Origin: Winogradskyella marina
Lineage (GTDB): Bacteria; Bacteroidota; Bacteroidia; Flavobacteriales; Flavobacteriaceae
NCBI RefSeq assembly: GCF_015645385.1
Contig: NZ_JADOET010000013.1
Location: 35,706-99,705 of the forward strand
Direction: 5' to 3'
DNA length: 64,000 nucleotides
The notes beneath the pieces are model-generated. The model ran no database searches and was not told the DNA's origin. It saw only the letters and a program-made list of their open reading frames with translations. Each line of letters begins with the position of its first letter. Position 1 is the stretch's first letter. This document shows positions 35,801 to 44,725 of this stretch, in pieces. The translations under genes were made by a program, and so were the position numbers.

Positions 35801-36925
35801 ATGAAGCAGATTGTATTCCTAACAGGCACTCGAGCTGATTTTGGAAAACTAAAATCATTGCTTGCTATTTTGCAAGATTCTCTTGATTTTGAGCCTCATA
35901 TTTTTGTGACAGGAATGCATCTACAACATTTGTATGGATACACTTTGATAGAAATAAAAAAGAGTGGTTTTAAAAATATTTATACGTTTGAAAATCATAC
36001 CGATGAGGCTACAATGGATTTGACTTTGGCTAAAACCATTTCGGGATTTTCAGACTATATTAAGAGTATAGACCCCGATTTAATTGTGGTGCATGGAGAT
36101 CGGGTGGAAGCTTTGGCAGGTGCTATTGTTGGAAGTTTAAACAATGTGTTAGTCGCACATATTGAAGGGGGCGAAGTTTCTGGAACGATAGATGAACTCT
36201 TACGCCATGCCACGAGTAAAATGAGCCATGTCCATTTTGTATCTAATGATCAAGCGAAATCACGATTAATTCAGATGGGGGAGTTGGAAAGTGCTATTTA
36301 TACAATAGGTTCACCAGATGTAGATATTATGTTTTCGGATACCTTACCAGATTTAGACACGGTAAAACATTATTATGACATTCCTTTTGAAAGGTATAAT
36401 ATCGTCATGTTTCATCCTGTGACTACAGAAGCTAAGGAGATGTCTTGTTATGCAGAAGCTTTTGTAAATGCATTATTAGCAAGTAAAGATAACTATGTCG
36501 TAATTTATCCGAATAATGATTTAGGTAGTCAATCTATTTTAAAAGCGTATACACGTTTAGAAAATAATACACGATTTAAAGTTTTTCCCTCATTACGTTT
36601 CGAATATTTTTTAACGCTGCTGAAACATGCCCAATGTATTATAGGAAACAGCAGTGCTGGGGTACGTGAAGCACCTTATTATGGCATTCCTGTAATTAAT
36701 ATTGGGACACGACAACAAAATCGTGTCACTCATTCTGAAATTATAAATGTAGATTATAGTGAAGCTGCTATATTGGAGGCTTTACACCAGATTCCTAAAT
36801 TGACTATAGAGCCCATGACACCACAGTTTGGAGGAGGTGATAGTGGTGCTTTGTTTTTAAAGAGTTTACAAGAAGAAGCATTTTGGTTATTAAATCATCA
36901 AAAACAGTTTCGAGATGTTCTTTAA
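35801..36925 (+). CDS. neuC: UDP-N-acetylglucosamine 2-epimerase (hydrolysing)
   Basis: Makes free ManNAc from UDP-GlcNAc for NeuB. It has 374 residues. FLTGTRADFGKLKSLLAIL (6-24), VHGDRVEALAGAIVG, AHIEGGEVSGTIDE, HVHFVSNDQA, MFHPVTTEAKEM and GNSSAGVREAPYYG are all hallmark NeuC blocks of the Neisseria SiaA type. The gene is separated from neuB by a 213-bp non-coding gap and overlaps the MBOAT gene by 11 bp, so sialic acid supply and glycan acylation are co-transcribed. Confidence 0.94.
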   Translation: MKQIVFLTGTRADFGKLKSLLAILQDSLDFEPHIFVTGMHLQHLYGYTLIEIKKSGFKNIYTFENHTDEATMDLTLAKTISGFSDYIKSIDPDLIVVHGDRVEALAGAIVGSLNNVLVAHIEGGEVSGTIDELLRHATSKMSHVHFVSNDQAKSRLIQMGELESAIYTIGSPDVDIMFSDTLPDLDTVKHYYDIPFERYNIVMFHPVTTEAKEMSCYAEAFVNALLASKDNYVVIYPNNDLGSQSILKAYTRLENNTRFKVFPSLRFEYFLTLLKHAQCIIGNSSAGVREAPYYGIPVINIGTRQQNRVTHSEIINVDYSEAAILEALHQIPKLTIEPMTPQFGGGDSGALFLKSLQEEAFWLLNHQKQFRDVL

Positions 36926-38369
36926 TTCTTTGGATTTTGCCTTTTTTTTACCATTAGTTTTTCTTTTTTATTGGTTTGTCTGTAATAAAAACTTAAGGTT
37001 TCAGAATATATTCTTAGTTTTCGTTAGCTATATTTTTTATGGGTGGTGGGATTGGAGATTTCTTAGTCTTATAATTTTTAGTTCTCTTTTAGATTTTATA
37101 TTGGGGAAAAAAATAGCAAATACTGTTGATAAAAATAAGTCTAAATTCTTTTTATATACAAGTGTTATTGTAAACCTTGGTTTTTTAGGTTTTTTTAAAT
37201 ATTATAATTTTTTTGTTCAGAGTTTTGCAAATAGTTTTAATTTTTTAGGCTTAAACTTTAATGTGTCAACCTTGAATATTATATTACCGGTTGGAATAAG
37301 TTTCTATACATTTCAGACTTTAAGCTATTCAATAGATGTTTACAGAGGTAAGATAAAAGAAGCAACAGATCCTATCTCATTTTTTGCGTTTGTTAGTTTT
37401 TTTCCGCAATTGGTTGCTGGGCCAATAGAAAGAGCGACTAATTTATTACCACAATTTTATAATAAACGGGTTTTTAATTATGACAAAGCTGTATCTGGAG
37501 CGAGATTGATACTTTGGGGATTTTTTCAAAAAATAGTGATTGCAGACGGTTGTGCTTTATATGTAAATGACATTTTTGAAAATTACTTGTTATATTCTAG
37601 CCCTACACTTATTTTTGGAGCAGTATTATTTGCTTTTCAGATTTATGGTGATTTTGCAGGCTATTCTAATATTGCAATAGGAGTCAGCCGTCTCTTTGGA
37701 TTCGATCTAATGAGAAATTTTAATTATCCTTATTTTTCAAGAGACATTGGTGAATTTTGGCGTCGTTGGCATATATCATTATCCACATGGTTTAGGGATT
37801 ATCTATATATTCCTTTGGGAGGGAGTAAAGGTAGTAAATGGAACAAGGTTAGAAATGTTTTTATTATTTTCATTATAAGCGGTTTTTGGCATGGAGCAAA
37901 TTGGACATTTATAGTTTGGGGAGGACTAAATGCATTATTTTTTTTACCACTACTCATTAATAATAAAAACAGAAAGTATCTTAATGATATATCTCCAAAT
38001 CATTTTTTACCTTCTGTAAAAACTTTTTTTCAAATATGCTTTACATTTACACTAACTAGTTTCACTTGGATTTTTTTTAGAAGTAAATCGGTCTTAGATG
38101 CAATACAATATGTTAAAAGAATATTTATAAACAGTGATTATTTAACGTTATCTTCAGACAGAACAATGAATGTTTCTATTAAACCTTTATTATTAGCTCT
38201 AATTCTATTTGTTTTGTTTGAATGGTATAATAGAAATAGAGAATCAATTGTTGGTGGAGATATATTTAAGTTTTCTTACATGAGATATGGTTTGTATTTT
38301 GTAACTATAATTATGATTATTTTGAATATAAGTAATGAAGCAAATGGGTTTATTTATTTTCAATTTTAA
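36915..38369 (+). CDS. MBOAT family O-acyltransferase (AlgI-like)
   Basis: A polytopic membrane acyltransferase of 484 residues with about ten hydrophobic helices. Conserved blocks are ISFYTFQTLSYSIDVYRGK, FFPQLVAGPIERATNLLPQF, FWRRWHISLSTWFRDYLYIP (His286) and SGFWHGANWTF with the catalytic His326. AlgI-type enzymes pass an acyl (usually acetyl) group across the membrane to a periplasmic partner that acylates a polysaccharide. The next gene encodes an SGNH-like protein fitting that partner role. Confidence 0.92.
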   Translation: MFFNSLDFAFFLPLVFLFYWFVCNKNLRFQNIFLVFVSYIFYGWWDWRFLSLIIFSSLLDFILGKKIANTVDKNKSKFFLYTSVIVNLGFLGFFKYYNFFVQSFANSFNFLGLNFNVSTLNIILPVGISFYTFQTLSYSIDVYRGKIKEATDPISFFAFVSFFPQLVAGPIERATNLLPQFYNKRVFNYDKAVSGARLILWGFFQKIVIADGCALYVNDIFENYLLYSSPTLIFGAVLFAFQIYGDFAGYSNIAIGVSRLFGFDLMRNFNYPYFSRDIGEFWRRWHISLSTWFRDYLYIPLGGSKGSKWNKVRNVFIIFIISGFWHGANWTFIVWGGLNALFFLPLLINNKNRKYLNDISPNHFLPSVKTFFQICFTFTLTSFTWIFFRSKSVLDAIQYVKRIFINSDYLTLSSDRTMNVSIKPLLLALILFVLFEWYNRNRESIVGGDIFKFSYMRYGLYFVTIIMIILNISNEANGFIYFQF

Positions 38370-38376
38370 TTAGTTT

Positions 38377-39336
38377 ATGAAAAAATTTATAATTAAGCTT
38401 ATTAAGATATCTTTTGCTTTATATGGTGTGTTATGGATATTACAATTTATAATAGACACAGGTTTAAGGAAAAGTACTGATGATGTTTTTGTAAGTTGGA
38501 ATAAAATATATAAAGGAGAAATTAATGCTGAAATCTTATTTTTAGGTACTTCAAGAACACTCAAGCATTATGACCCAAGAGTTTTTGAAAAAGAATTAAA
38601 GATGGTGAGTTATAATTTAGGTACTTATGGAACTCATTTTGATACTCAATTTTTAATTCAAAACCCATATTTTAAGTATAATAACAAACCAAAAATTATA
38701 ATACAGAATGTAGATATAACAGCTTTGTTTAAGACCGAAGAATTAACTAATAAACAACAATATTTTCCTTATTATAAATTAGAAAATTATAAGTTGCTTA
38801 GTTCTTTTGATAAAAATATAACAATTGAATATCTGCTACCAATGTATAAATATAGAGGATACTCAGATGTGATTTTAAATTCATTACATTCTTATTTCGG
38901 TATTAGTAAAGACTTACAAAATATAAAAGGATACATTCCTAAAGATGAGATGTGGAATGATACTTTTAAGCAGCGATTGAAATATCTTAAAGGTGAAAAA
39001 TTCAAATATAGTCATATCAATTTTGATAGTAGATTTAAGGTTTTTAATAATTTACTAAATGATTTGGAAGTCAATAGTGATAAAATTTTTCTTATTTGGG
39101 CACCTGAGTATATTGGCAGGCAAAAGTTAGAAGAGGAAAAAATCATGTATGTGAAAGAAAGGTATAACCAATTAGCAAAGAACGATAAAACTTTATTTTT
39201 TCTTGATTTCACAAATGATCCTATGTGCTTGGATACGACATATTTTTATGATTCATATCATTTAAACAAAATTGGGTCAGAAAAATTTTCCCGTCAAGTA
39301 AGTGATAGTATCGTGAAACATTTAAAATTAGATTAA
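38377..39336 (+). CDS. Membrane-anchored SGNH-like protein, partner of the MBOAT enzyme
   Basis: A protein of 319 residues with an N-terminal membrane helix (about 6-28) and a periplasmic domain. ILFLGTSRTLKHYDP (53-67) resembles block I of SGNH/AlgJ-type proteins (GTSR), and YDSYHLNKIG (291-300) has the block V Asp-x-x-His pair (D292, H295). Similar proteins follow AlgI-like genes and carry out the transfer of the acyl group to the polysaccharide. The family match is by motif only, and overall similarity to AlgJ or AlgX is not obvious. It joins the next gene as TAATG. Confidence 0.7.
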   Translation: MKKFIIKLIKISFALYGVLWILQFIIDTGLRKSTDDVFVSWNKIYKGEINAEILFLGTSRTLKHYDPRVFEKELKMVSYNLGTYGTHFDTQFLIQNPYFKYNNKPKIIIQNVDITALFKTEELTNKQQYFPYYKLENYKLLSSFDKNITIEYLLPMYKYRGYSDVILNSLHSYFGISKDLQNIKGYIPKDEMWNDTFKQRLKYLKGEKFKYSHINFDSRFKVFNNLLNDLEVNSDKIFLIWAPEYIGRQKLEEEKIMYVKERYNQLAKNDKTLFFLDFTNDPMCLDTTYFYDSYHLNKIGSEKFSRQVSDSIVKHLKLD

Positions 39337-40727
39337 TGGATACAAAAACTAGGAAAGTATTATTTGTTGTTCCGGATGGTGTGGGTATAAAAAACTATTT
39401 ATATTCCAAAATCCTAACGTATCTCAAAGCAGATGATATTCAGATTGTAATATGGTCACCTTTACCTAAGGTCGTATTTGAAGCAGTAGAACGCTTGCAC
39501 CATATTACAATTGAATACAAATACATAGAGTTAGAAGTAGAATCACCACTTACACGTTTATATCGTGAGGCTACTACGTATGCACGGTTAAAACACAATG
39601 CTAAACTTAAAAATAATACTTCTATTCTAACCAATTGGCCCACAGTTAAAGGGTTTAGTAAACGTGCTTGGTTACAACGCGTATCTAAAGGTCTTGGAAA
39701 CTATTTAGCTAAAGATTATAAACGTATTTTGAATTTTGAAACCAAAAGCAAAAAATATTGGTCTAAATCTATAATTAATCAATTTAAATTTGATTTGGAG
39801 GCTTTGCAACCTCAAAGTGTTTTTATAACACATCAGCGAGTAGCCAGTTTAATGCCCATATGTTTAGCGGCAAAACAATTAGGGATTACGATACATACGG
39901 CTATTTTTTCTTGGGATAATTTACCTAAGGCACGTTTGTGTGTAGAAGCTGATTACTATTTAGTTTGGGGAGCGTGGATGCAACAAGAAATGGCAGATTA
40001 TTATCCTGAAATACCTACAGAAAACGTAAAATTGGTTGGAACGCCACAATTCGAATTTTATTTGGATGACTCAAAGCAGTCAACACGTGAACAATTTGCG
40101 AAGCAAAATGGATTAGATGTTAATAAAAAATGGATTTGTTTTAGTGGCGATGATGTGAAAACATCACCTTATGATGCGGTGTTTTTAGAAGATGTTGCTG
40201 AAGCACTTGCTCCCTATCAAAATCAATTACAATTAATTTTTAGACGTTGTCCAGTTGATTTTTCGGACCGATATGATGTAACACTTGATAAATATAGCAC
40301 TTTAATTACTTCAATAGATCCATTATGGAATACTCCAAACGATACTGGATGGACAGGGTATTTTGCGAAATATGAAGATATTAATATGCAGGTTAATTTG
40401 GCTAAGCATTGTGAAACTGTTATAAATTTGGGATCAACTATGGCTCATGATTTTACGATGTTCAATAAGCCATGTTTGTATTTATACTATAACCCTGTTC
40501 AAGATCATGATTGGAATGTAGACACGATCTATCAGTATCAACATTTTAGAAGTATGTCAAGTCTAGATGCTGTAGGTTGGTTAAAGTCTAAAGCAAGTCT
40601 TGCAGAAGATATTTTAAAAACCATTAATCAACAGGAAGTCGTTGCTCCTGATCGAAAAAAATGGATGGAAAATGTTGTATTACAACCAGTCACGGTAACG
40701 TCTAAATTGATATCTAAACTCTTTTAA
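39336..40727 (+). CDS. GT-B-like glycosyltransferase of uncertain family
   Basis: A protein of 463 residues that I cannot assign to a numbered family. It has a GT-B-like layout: an N-terminal RKVLFVVPDGVGIKNYLYSK, the inter-domain FSWDNLPKARLCVEADYYLV, VWGAWMQQEM and KLVGTPQFEFY, a donor-domain start KKWICFSGDDVKTSP, and near the C-terminus INLGSTMAHDFTMFNKPCLY. The latter resembles the nucleotide-binding loop of capsule and CDP-glycerol-type transferases. Its place 2.4 kb after neuC makes it a candidate sialyl- or nonulosonyltransferase, since none of the standard sialyltransferase families was recognised here. This is inference. Confidence 0.65.
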   Translation: MDTKTRKVLFVVPDGVGIKNYLYSKILTYLKADDIQIVIWSPLPKVVFEAVERLHHITIEYKYIELEVESPLTRLYREATTYARLKHNAKLKNNTSILTNWPTVKGFSKRAWLQRVSKGLGNYLAKDYKRILNFETKSKKYWSKSIINQFKFDLEALQPQSVFITHQRVASLMPICLAAKQLGITIHTAIFSWDNLPKARLCVEADYYLVWGAWMQQEMADYYPEIPTENVKLVGTPQFEFYLDDSKQSTREQFAKQNGLDVNKKWICFSGDDVKTSPYDAVFLEDVAEALAPYQNQLQLIFRRCPVDFSDRYDVTLDKYSTLITSIDPLWNTPNDTGWTGYFAKYEDINMQVNLAKHCETVINLGSTMAHDFTMFNKPCLYLYYNPVQDHDWNVDTIYQYQHFRSMSSLDAVGWLKSKASLAEDILKTINQQEVVAPDRKKWMENVVLQPVTVTSKLISKLF

Positions 40728-40730
40728 CTT

Positions 40731-41891
40731 ATGCATATTTGTTTTATAACTAATGAGTTTCCGAAACCAGGCTATCCGCATGGAGGCATAGGAACTTTTA
40801 TAGCAACCTTAAGCAAGGTTTTGGTAGAAAAAGGAATAGAGGTTAGTGTAGTTGGAAAAAATTATACAGCAAGTGAAGAAATTGAATCTATCAACGGAGT
40901 AAAGGTTTATAGACTTTATGCTAAAAAAATAAAAGGTTTAGAATGGTACTTCAACACACAAGTTATTGCAAATAGAATCAAAGCGATTCACTTAGAATCA
41001 CCAATTGATATTGTAGAAGCCTCGGATATGGGTTTGGCTTTTTTGCCTAAATTAAAAGGAGTTTCTTATGTTATTCGTATGCATGGAGGTCATCACTTTT
41101 TTTCAGAATCTGAAAATCGAAAAATAAACCCTTGGCGGGGATTTCAGGAAAAACGATCTTATAAAAGCGCAGATGCTTTTGTGGCTGTTTCAGATTTCGT
41201 TAAAACACATACGTCTAAATATTTATCTTTAGAAAACCGTCTCGTCGAAAGAATTAATTATCCTATAAATTTAAATCACTTCCAACCGATCGAGGTTCCG
41301 GTAGTACCTAATCAAATTGTTTTTGCAGGCACGGTTTGTGAGAAAAAAGGAATTCGACAACTCATTCAAGCTATGGCTTATATTTTAGAAGAATTTCCAA
41401 CCGCTAGTTTAGATATTTGTGGTAGAGATTGGTTTTATCCTAATGGCGATTCTTATATAGAAATGCTCAAAGCAACAGAGATTCCTAAATTAAAATCAAA
41501 TGCAGATAGTGTTACTTTTAAAGGGGTAATTGATTATAATGAATTGCCAAAAGTATATGCAGCTGCTCACGTATGTGCGTTTCCTTCTCATATGGAGACT
41601 TTGGGTTTAGTAGCACCTGAAGCCATGTGTATGATGAAACCTGTATTATTTACTAAAGAAGGTCCTGGGCCAGAAGTTATAAGTCATTGTGAGACAGGCT
41701 TATTATGTAACCCTTATGATGCTTTAGATATAGCAGAACAAATTAAATGGATATTTAAAAATGCTGAAGCTGCAGATAAAATGGGTGTTAATGCTCGTAA
41801 AAGTGTATTAGAACGTTTCAACATCAACAGCATTGTAGAACAGAATATTACATTTTATAACCGAATTATTAATAGTAATAAATCCGTGTAA
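40731..41891 (+). CDS. Glycosyltransferase family 4 (GT-B)
   Basis: A GT-B enzyme of 386 residues. ICFITNEFPKPGYPHGGIGT (3-22) is the GT4 N-terminal glycine loop. VIRMHGGHHFFSES follows, and VFAGTVCEKKGIRQLIQAM starts the donor domain. SHMETLGLVAPEAMCMMKPV contains EX7E (E289 to E297). It is probably cytosolic. Donor unknown. Confidence 0.9.
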   Translation: MHICFITNEFPKPGYPHGGIGTFIATLSKVLVEKGIEVSVVGKNYTASEEIESINGVKVYRLYAKKIKGLEWYFNTQVIANRIKAIHLESPIDIVEASDMGLAFLPKLKGVSYVIRMHGGHHFFSESENRKINPWRGFQEKRSYKSADAFVAVSDFVKTHTSKYLSLENRLVERINYPINLNHFQPIEVPVVPNQIVFAGTVCEKKGIRQLIQAMAYILEEFPTASLDICGRDWFYPNGDSYIEMLKATEIPKLKSNADSVTFKGVIDYNELPKVYAAAHVCAFPSHMETLGLVAPEAMCMMKPVLFTKEGPGPEVISHCETGLLCNPYDALDIAEQIKWIFKNAEAADKMGVNARKSVLERFNINSIVEQNITFYNRIINSNKSV

Positions 41892-41896
41892 TTAAA

Positions 41897-42448
41897 ATGT
41901 TTTCAAAATTTAAAAAGGATATAACTAAATATAAGGATTATAGTAACACTAATAGTTTAGTTTTACTACTCACTCAGCAAGGGCTTTGGGCCTTATTTGT
42001 ATATCGTATTTCGAATTTAATTTATGTTAGTAGTATGCCAAATGTATTGAAGCGTATATTATTAATACCTTGCTTAATAGCTCAAAAATCGATTGAGATA
42101 TTAACAGGGATATCATTACCTTACTCGGCTACCATAGGTGAGTCTTTCTATATCGGACATTTTGGGGGAATTATTATTAACGCAAATGCTATTATTGGAA
42201 ATAATTGTAATATTTCTCAAGGTGTCACTATAGGTGTAAGTGGTCTTGGGCAAAAGCGTGGTGTACCAGTAATAGGTAGCGATGTTTATATGGGAGCAAA
42301 TGCTGTAATTGTAGGAAATATTAATGTAGGCAATGGAGCGGTTATAGGTGCTAACTCTTTGGTAACAAAAGATGTTTTGAGTAATACAACCGTTTTGGGC
42401 GTTCCGGCAGTAAAAATAAATGAGCATAATTCAAAAGGGTATATATGA
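41897..42448 (+). CDS. Serine acetyltransferase-like hexapeptide-repeat transferase
   Basis: A left-handed beta-helix acyltransferase of 183 residues. After a helical N-terminus (residues 1-70), hexapeptide repeats run from about 75 to 165: SATIGESFYIGHFGG with the catalytic His88, NAIIGNNCNISQGVTIG, VYMGANAVIVGNINVG and NGAVIGANSLVTKDV. The fold and N-terminus resemble CysE, but short, capsule-encoded versions usually acetylate sugars. Given the location, O-acetylation of the glycan is likelier than cysteine synthesis. Confidence 0.85.
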   Translation: MFSKFKKDITKYKDYSNTNSLVLLLTQQGLWALFVYRISNLIYVSSMPNVLKRILLIPCLIAQKSIEILTGISLPYSATIGESFYIGHFGGIIINANAIIGNNCNISQGVTIGVSGLGQKRGVPVIGSDVYMGANAVIVGNINVGNGAVIGANSLVTKDVLSNTTVLGVPAVKINEHNSKGYI

Positions 42449-43590
42449 ACAATAAAACGAAAAAATTATTAACCATATCTTTAGCACCAACCATCTTAAA
42501 AGATGGGAAATATTGGTCGTATTCTCCTTATGTCAACGAAATGGATGTTTGGTTTAAATATGCTGATGAACAAAGAATATTGGCACCTTTCTCTTATCCT
42601 GAAGATGTTTTGATAAAACCTTTTAGTACGAAAACTATTAAGCGGTATTACATTCCATTTTTTGCTTTCAATTCTATTTTTAATACTCTAAAGACTTTAT
42701 TGATTATGCCGCTAGTGGTTTTTCAAATGATTAGAGCTATGGCTTGGGCAGACCATATTCATTTAAGATGTCCTGCAAATGTTAGTTTAATTGCATGTTT
42801 TGTACAAATTTTATTTCCATGGAAAAATAAGTCAACAAAATACGCAGGGAATTGGGACCCTAACAGTAATCAACCTTGGTCTTACCGTTTACAACAAGCC
42901 ATTTTAAGGAATACGTTTTTAACCCGAAATATGAAAGTGTTGGTCTATGGAGATTGGCCTGGTGAGACTTCTAATGTGTATCCTTTTATTTCGGCAACTT
43001 ACAAGGATGAAGAGCGTGTGCCTTTTAAGGCTAAAGATTATACTGAAGAATTAGTTTTTGTATTTGCAGGTATGCTAGTGCCAGGGAAGCGCCCCTTATT
43101 GACCATACAGTTTATAGAAGCCCTAAATAATAAAGGGATTTCGGCACGGCTGGAATTGTTTGGAGACGGGCCTTTACGCCCGGAACTGGAAACTTATATA
43201 TTAGAACATAAGCTTGCAGATTGTATTACTATGCATGGGAATCAAGATAAAATGGTTGTGAAATCGGCTTTATTAGGCGCGCATTTTAATATTTTATTAT
43301 CGAAAAGTGAAGGTTGGCCCAAAGCTGTGGCTGAAGGGATGTTTTATGGGTGTATTCCTGTAGCGACTTCGGTATCTTGCGTGAGTTGGATGCTGGGACA
43401 TGGGATTCGGGGTATTGTTGTAGATGCGGAATTGGACTCGGCTGTAAACCATTTTTTAGAGGTATTCCATTCAGACTATTTAGATGCCATAGCAGAAGCA
43501 TCGTTACAGTGGTCGCAGCAATATACTTTTGATCGCTTAGAGGGCGATATTAAGGCTGTTTTAGAAGGGACTTTTGAAAGTCAAGTTTAA
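42445..43590 (+). CDS. Glycosyltransferase family 4-like (GT-B)
   Basis: A GT-B enzyme of 381 residues. LLTISLAPTILKDGKYWSYS at the N-terminus, HIHLRCPANVSLIACFVQIL, GNWDPNSNQPWSYRLQQAIL, the donor-domain start VFVFAGMLVPGKRPLLTIQF and SKSEGWPKAVAEGMFYGCIP with EX7E (E289 to E297). It overlaps the acetyltransferase gene by 4 bp. Bases are G/C richer in the last third than in neighbours. Confidence 0.87.
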   Translation: MNNKTKKLLTISLAPTILKDGKYWSYSPYVNEMDVWFKYADEQRILAPFSYPEDVLIKPFSTKTIKRYYIPFFAFNSIFNTLKTLLIMPLVVFQMIRAMAWADHIHLRCPANVSLIACFVQILFPWKNKSTKYAGNWDPNSNQPWSYRLQQAILRNTFLTRNMKVLVYGDWPGETSNVYPFISATYKDEERVPFKAKDYTEELVFVFAGMLVPGKRPLLTIQFIEALNNKGISARLELFGDGPLRPELETYILEHKLADCITMHGNQDKMVVKSALLGAHFNILLSKSEGWPKAVAEGMFYGCIPVATSVSCVSWMLGHGIRGIVVDAELDSAVNHFLEVFHSDYLDAIAEASLQWSQQYTFDRLEGDIKAVLEGTFESQV

Positions 43591-43645
43591 ACAGACTAAA
43601 AAAATTATGCATAGTTTTTATTTATTTAACTAACAAGAAACAATA

Positions 43646-44710
43646 TTGCGCGTATTACAATTAATAGATAGTCTAGAAGCAGGGGGAGCCGAGCGAATGG
43701 CGGTAAATATGGCCAACGCCTTGGTTGCTAAAATAGAGCGATCCTATTTGTGTACTACGCGCGCTGAAGGGGTGTTGCGAGATGGCCTCTCTTTAGACGT
43801 AGGGTATTTATTTTTAAAGCGCACCAAGACCTTAGATTTAGGTGCTTTAAAGCACTTGTGGCAGTTTGTGAAGCAAGAAAGGATTACCGTGGTCCATGCA
43901 CATTCGAGTTCGTATTTTATGGCGACTCAATTAAAATTGATCGTTCCTAGTATAACATTGATTTGGCATGATCATTATGGGAATAGTGAGTTTTTAGATC
44001 AACGTCCCGTAACCGTTTTAAAATGGTGTTCGTACTTCTTTAAAGCCATTATAACCGTGAATGCTCAATTGGCAAGATGGGATAGGACACATTTACATTG
44101 TAAACAGGTTCAGTTTTTGCCCAATTTTGTAATGGCTTATGATACAGAAGCTGTCACTACTCTAAAAGGAACTATTGGAAAACGTATTTTATGTTTGGCT
44201 AATTTACGAGCACAAAAAGATCATATCACGTTATTATATGCTTTTAAGAAGGTGTTAGGTGTTGCTCCAGACTGGACATTACATTGTGTTGGGAAAGATT
44301 TTAATGATGCTTATAGTGCAGCAGTTCGGGATGAGGTTACTGTTTTAGATTTGGACAATCGGGTGTTTTTTTATGGGAGTTGTCCCGATAGCTCACATAT
44401 TATTGGTCAAGTTCAATTGGGAGTGTTATCATCAGCTTCGGAAGGTTTACCTTTGGCTTTGTTAGAATATGGACAAGGCGGTTTAGCCGTCGTAGCCACG
44501 GATGTTGGCGATTGTAAGCAAGTGATTCCTACAACTGACTGTGGTACTTTGGTACCTGCCGCAGATGCTGAAGCTTTAGCGAATGCGTTATTACGCTATA
44601 TTGAAGACAGCGAATTACGAAACCGTACCGCTAAAGCTTTAAAGGGCTATGTTGCAGAACAATTTTCTGAAGAAGCGATTTTAGAACGGCTATTAACTAT
44701 ATATGCTTAA
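43646..44710 (+). CDS. Glycosyltransferase family 4 with TTG start
   Basis: A GT-B enzyme of 354 residues. The start is TTG at 43646: the translation then begins MRVLQLIDSLEAGGAERMAV, exactly the conserved GT4 N-terminus, and no in-frame ATG precedes it before a stop. IWHDHYGNSEFLDQRP lies in domain 1, ILCLANLRAQKDHITLLYAF starts domain 2, and SEGLPLALLEYGQGGLAVVA contains EX7E (E266 to E274). Codons are less A/T rich than in the GT genes at 22-39 kb. Confidence 0.88.
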   Translation: MRVLQLIDSLEAGGAERMAVNMANALVAKIERSYLCTTRAEGVLRDGLSLDVGYLFLKRTKTLDLGALKHLWQFVKQERITVVHAHSSSYFMATQLKLIVPSITLIWHDHYGNSEFLDQRPVTVLKWCSYFFKAIITVNAQLARWDRTHLHCKQVQFLPNFVMAYDTEAVTTLKGTIGKRILCLANLRAQKDHITLLYAFKKVLGVAPDWTLHCVGKDFNDAYSAAVRDEVTVLDLDNRVFFYGSCPDSSHIIGQVQLGVLSSASEGLPLALLEYGQGGLAVVATDVGDCKQVIPTTDCGTLVPAADAEALANALLRYIEDSELRNRTAKALKGYVAEQFSEEAILERLLTIYA

Positions 44711-44725
44711 ATTTGCCCGCTAGAT

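Noticed and set aside
33776..36925. Legionaminic or pseudaminic acid pathway
   Set aside because: The NeuB and NeuC motifs look most like the Neu5Ac enzymes of Neisseria, and no LegB/LegC or PseB/PseC pair adjoins. It cannot be fully excluded because a DegT aminotransferase and SDR enzymes exist in the locus.
42116..42427. 103-codon minus-strand frame opposite the hexapeptide acetyltransferase
   Set aside because: It is antisense to a clear left-handed beta-helix gene; the regular composition comes from the hexapeptide repeats.
41897..42448. Assignment as CysE for cysteine biosynthesis
   Set aside because: The gene is embedded in and overlaps glycan genes, and the N-terminal domain is shorter than in housekeeping CysE, so a glycan acetyltransferase is likelier.
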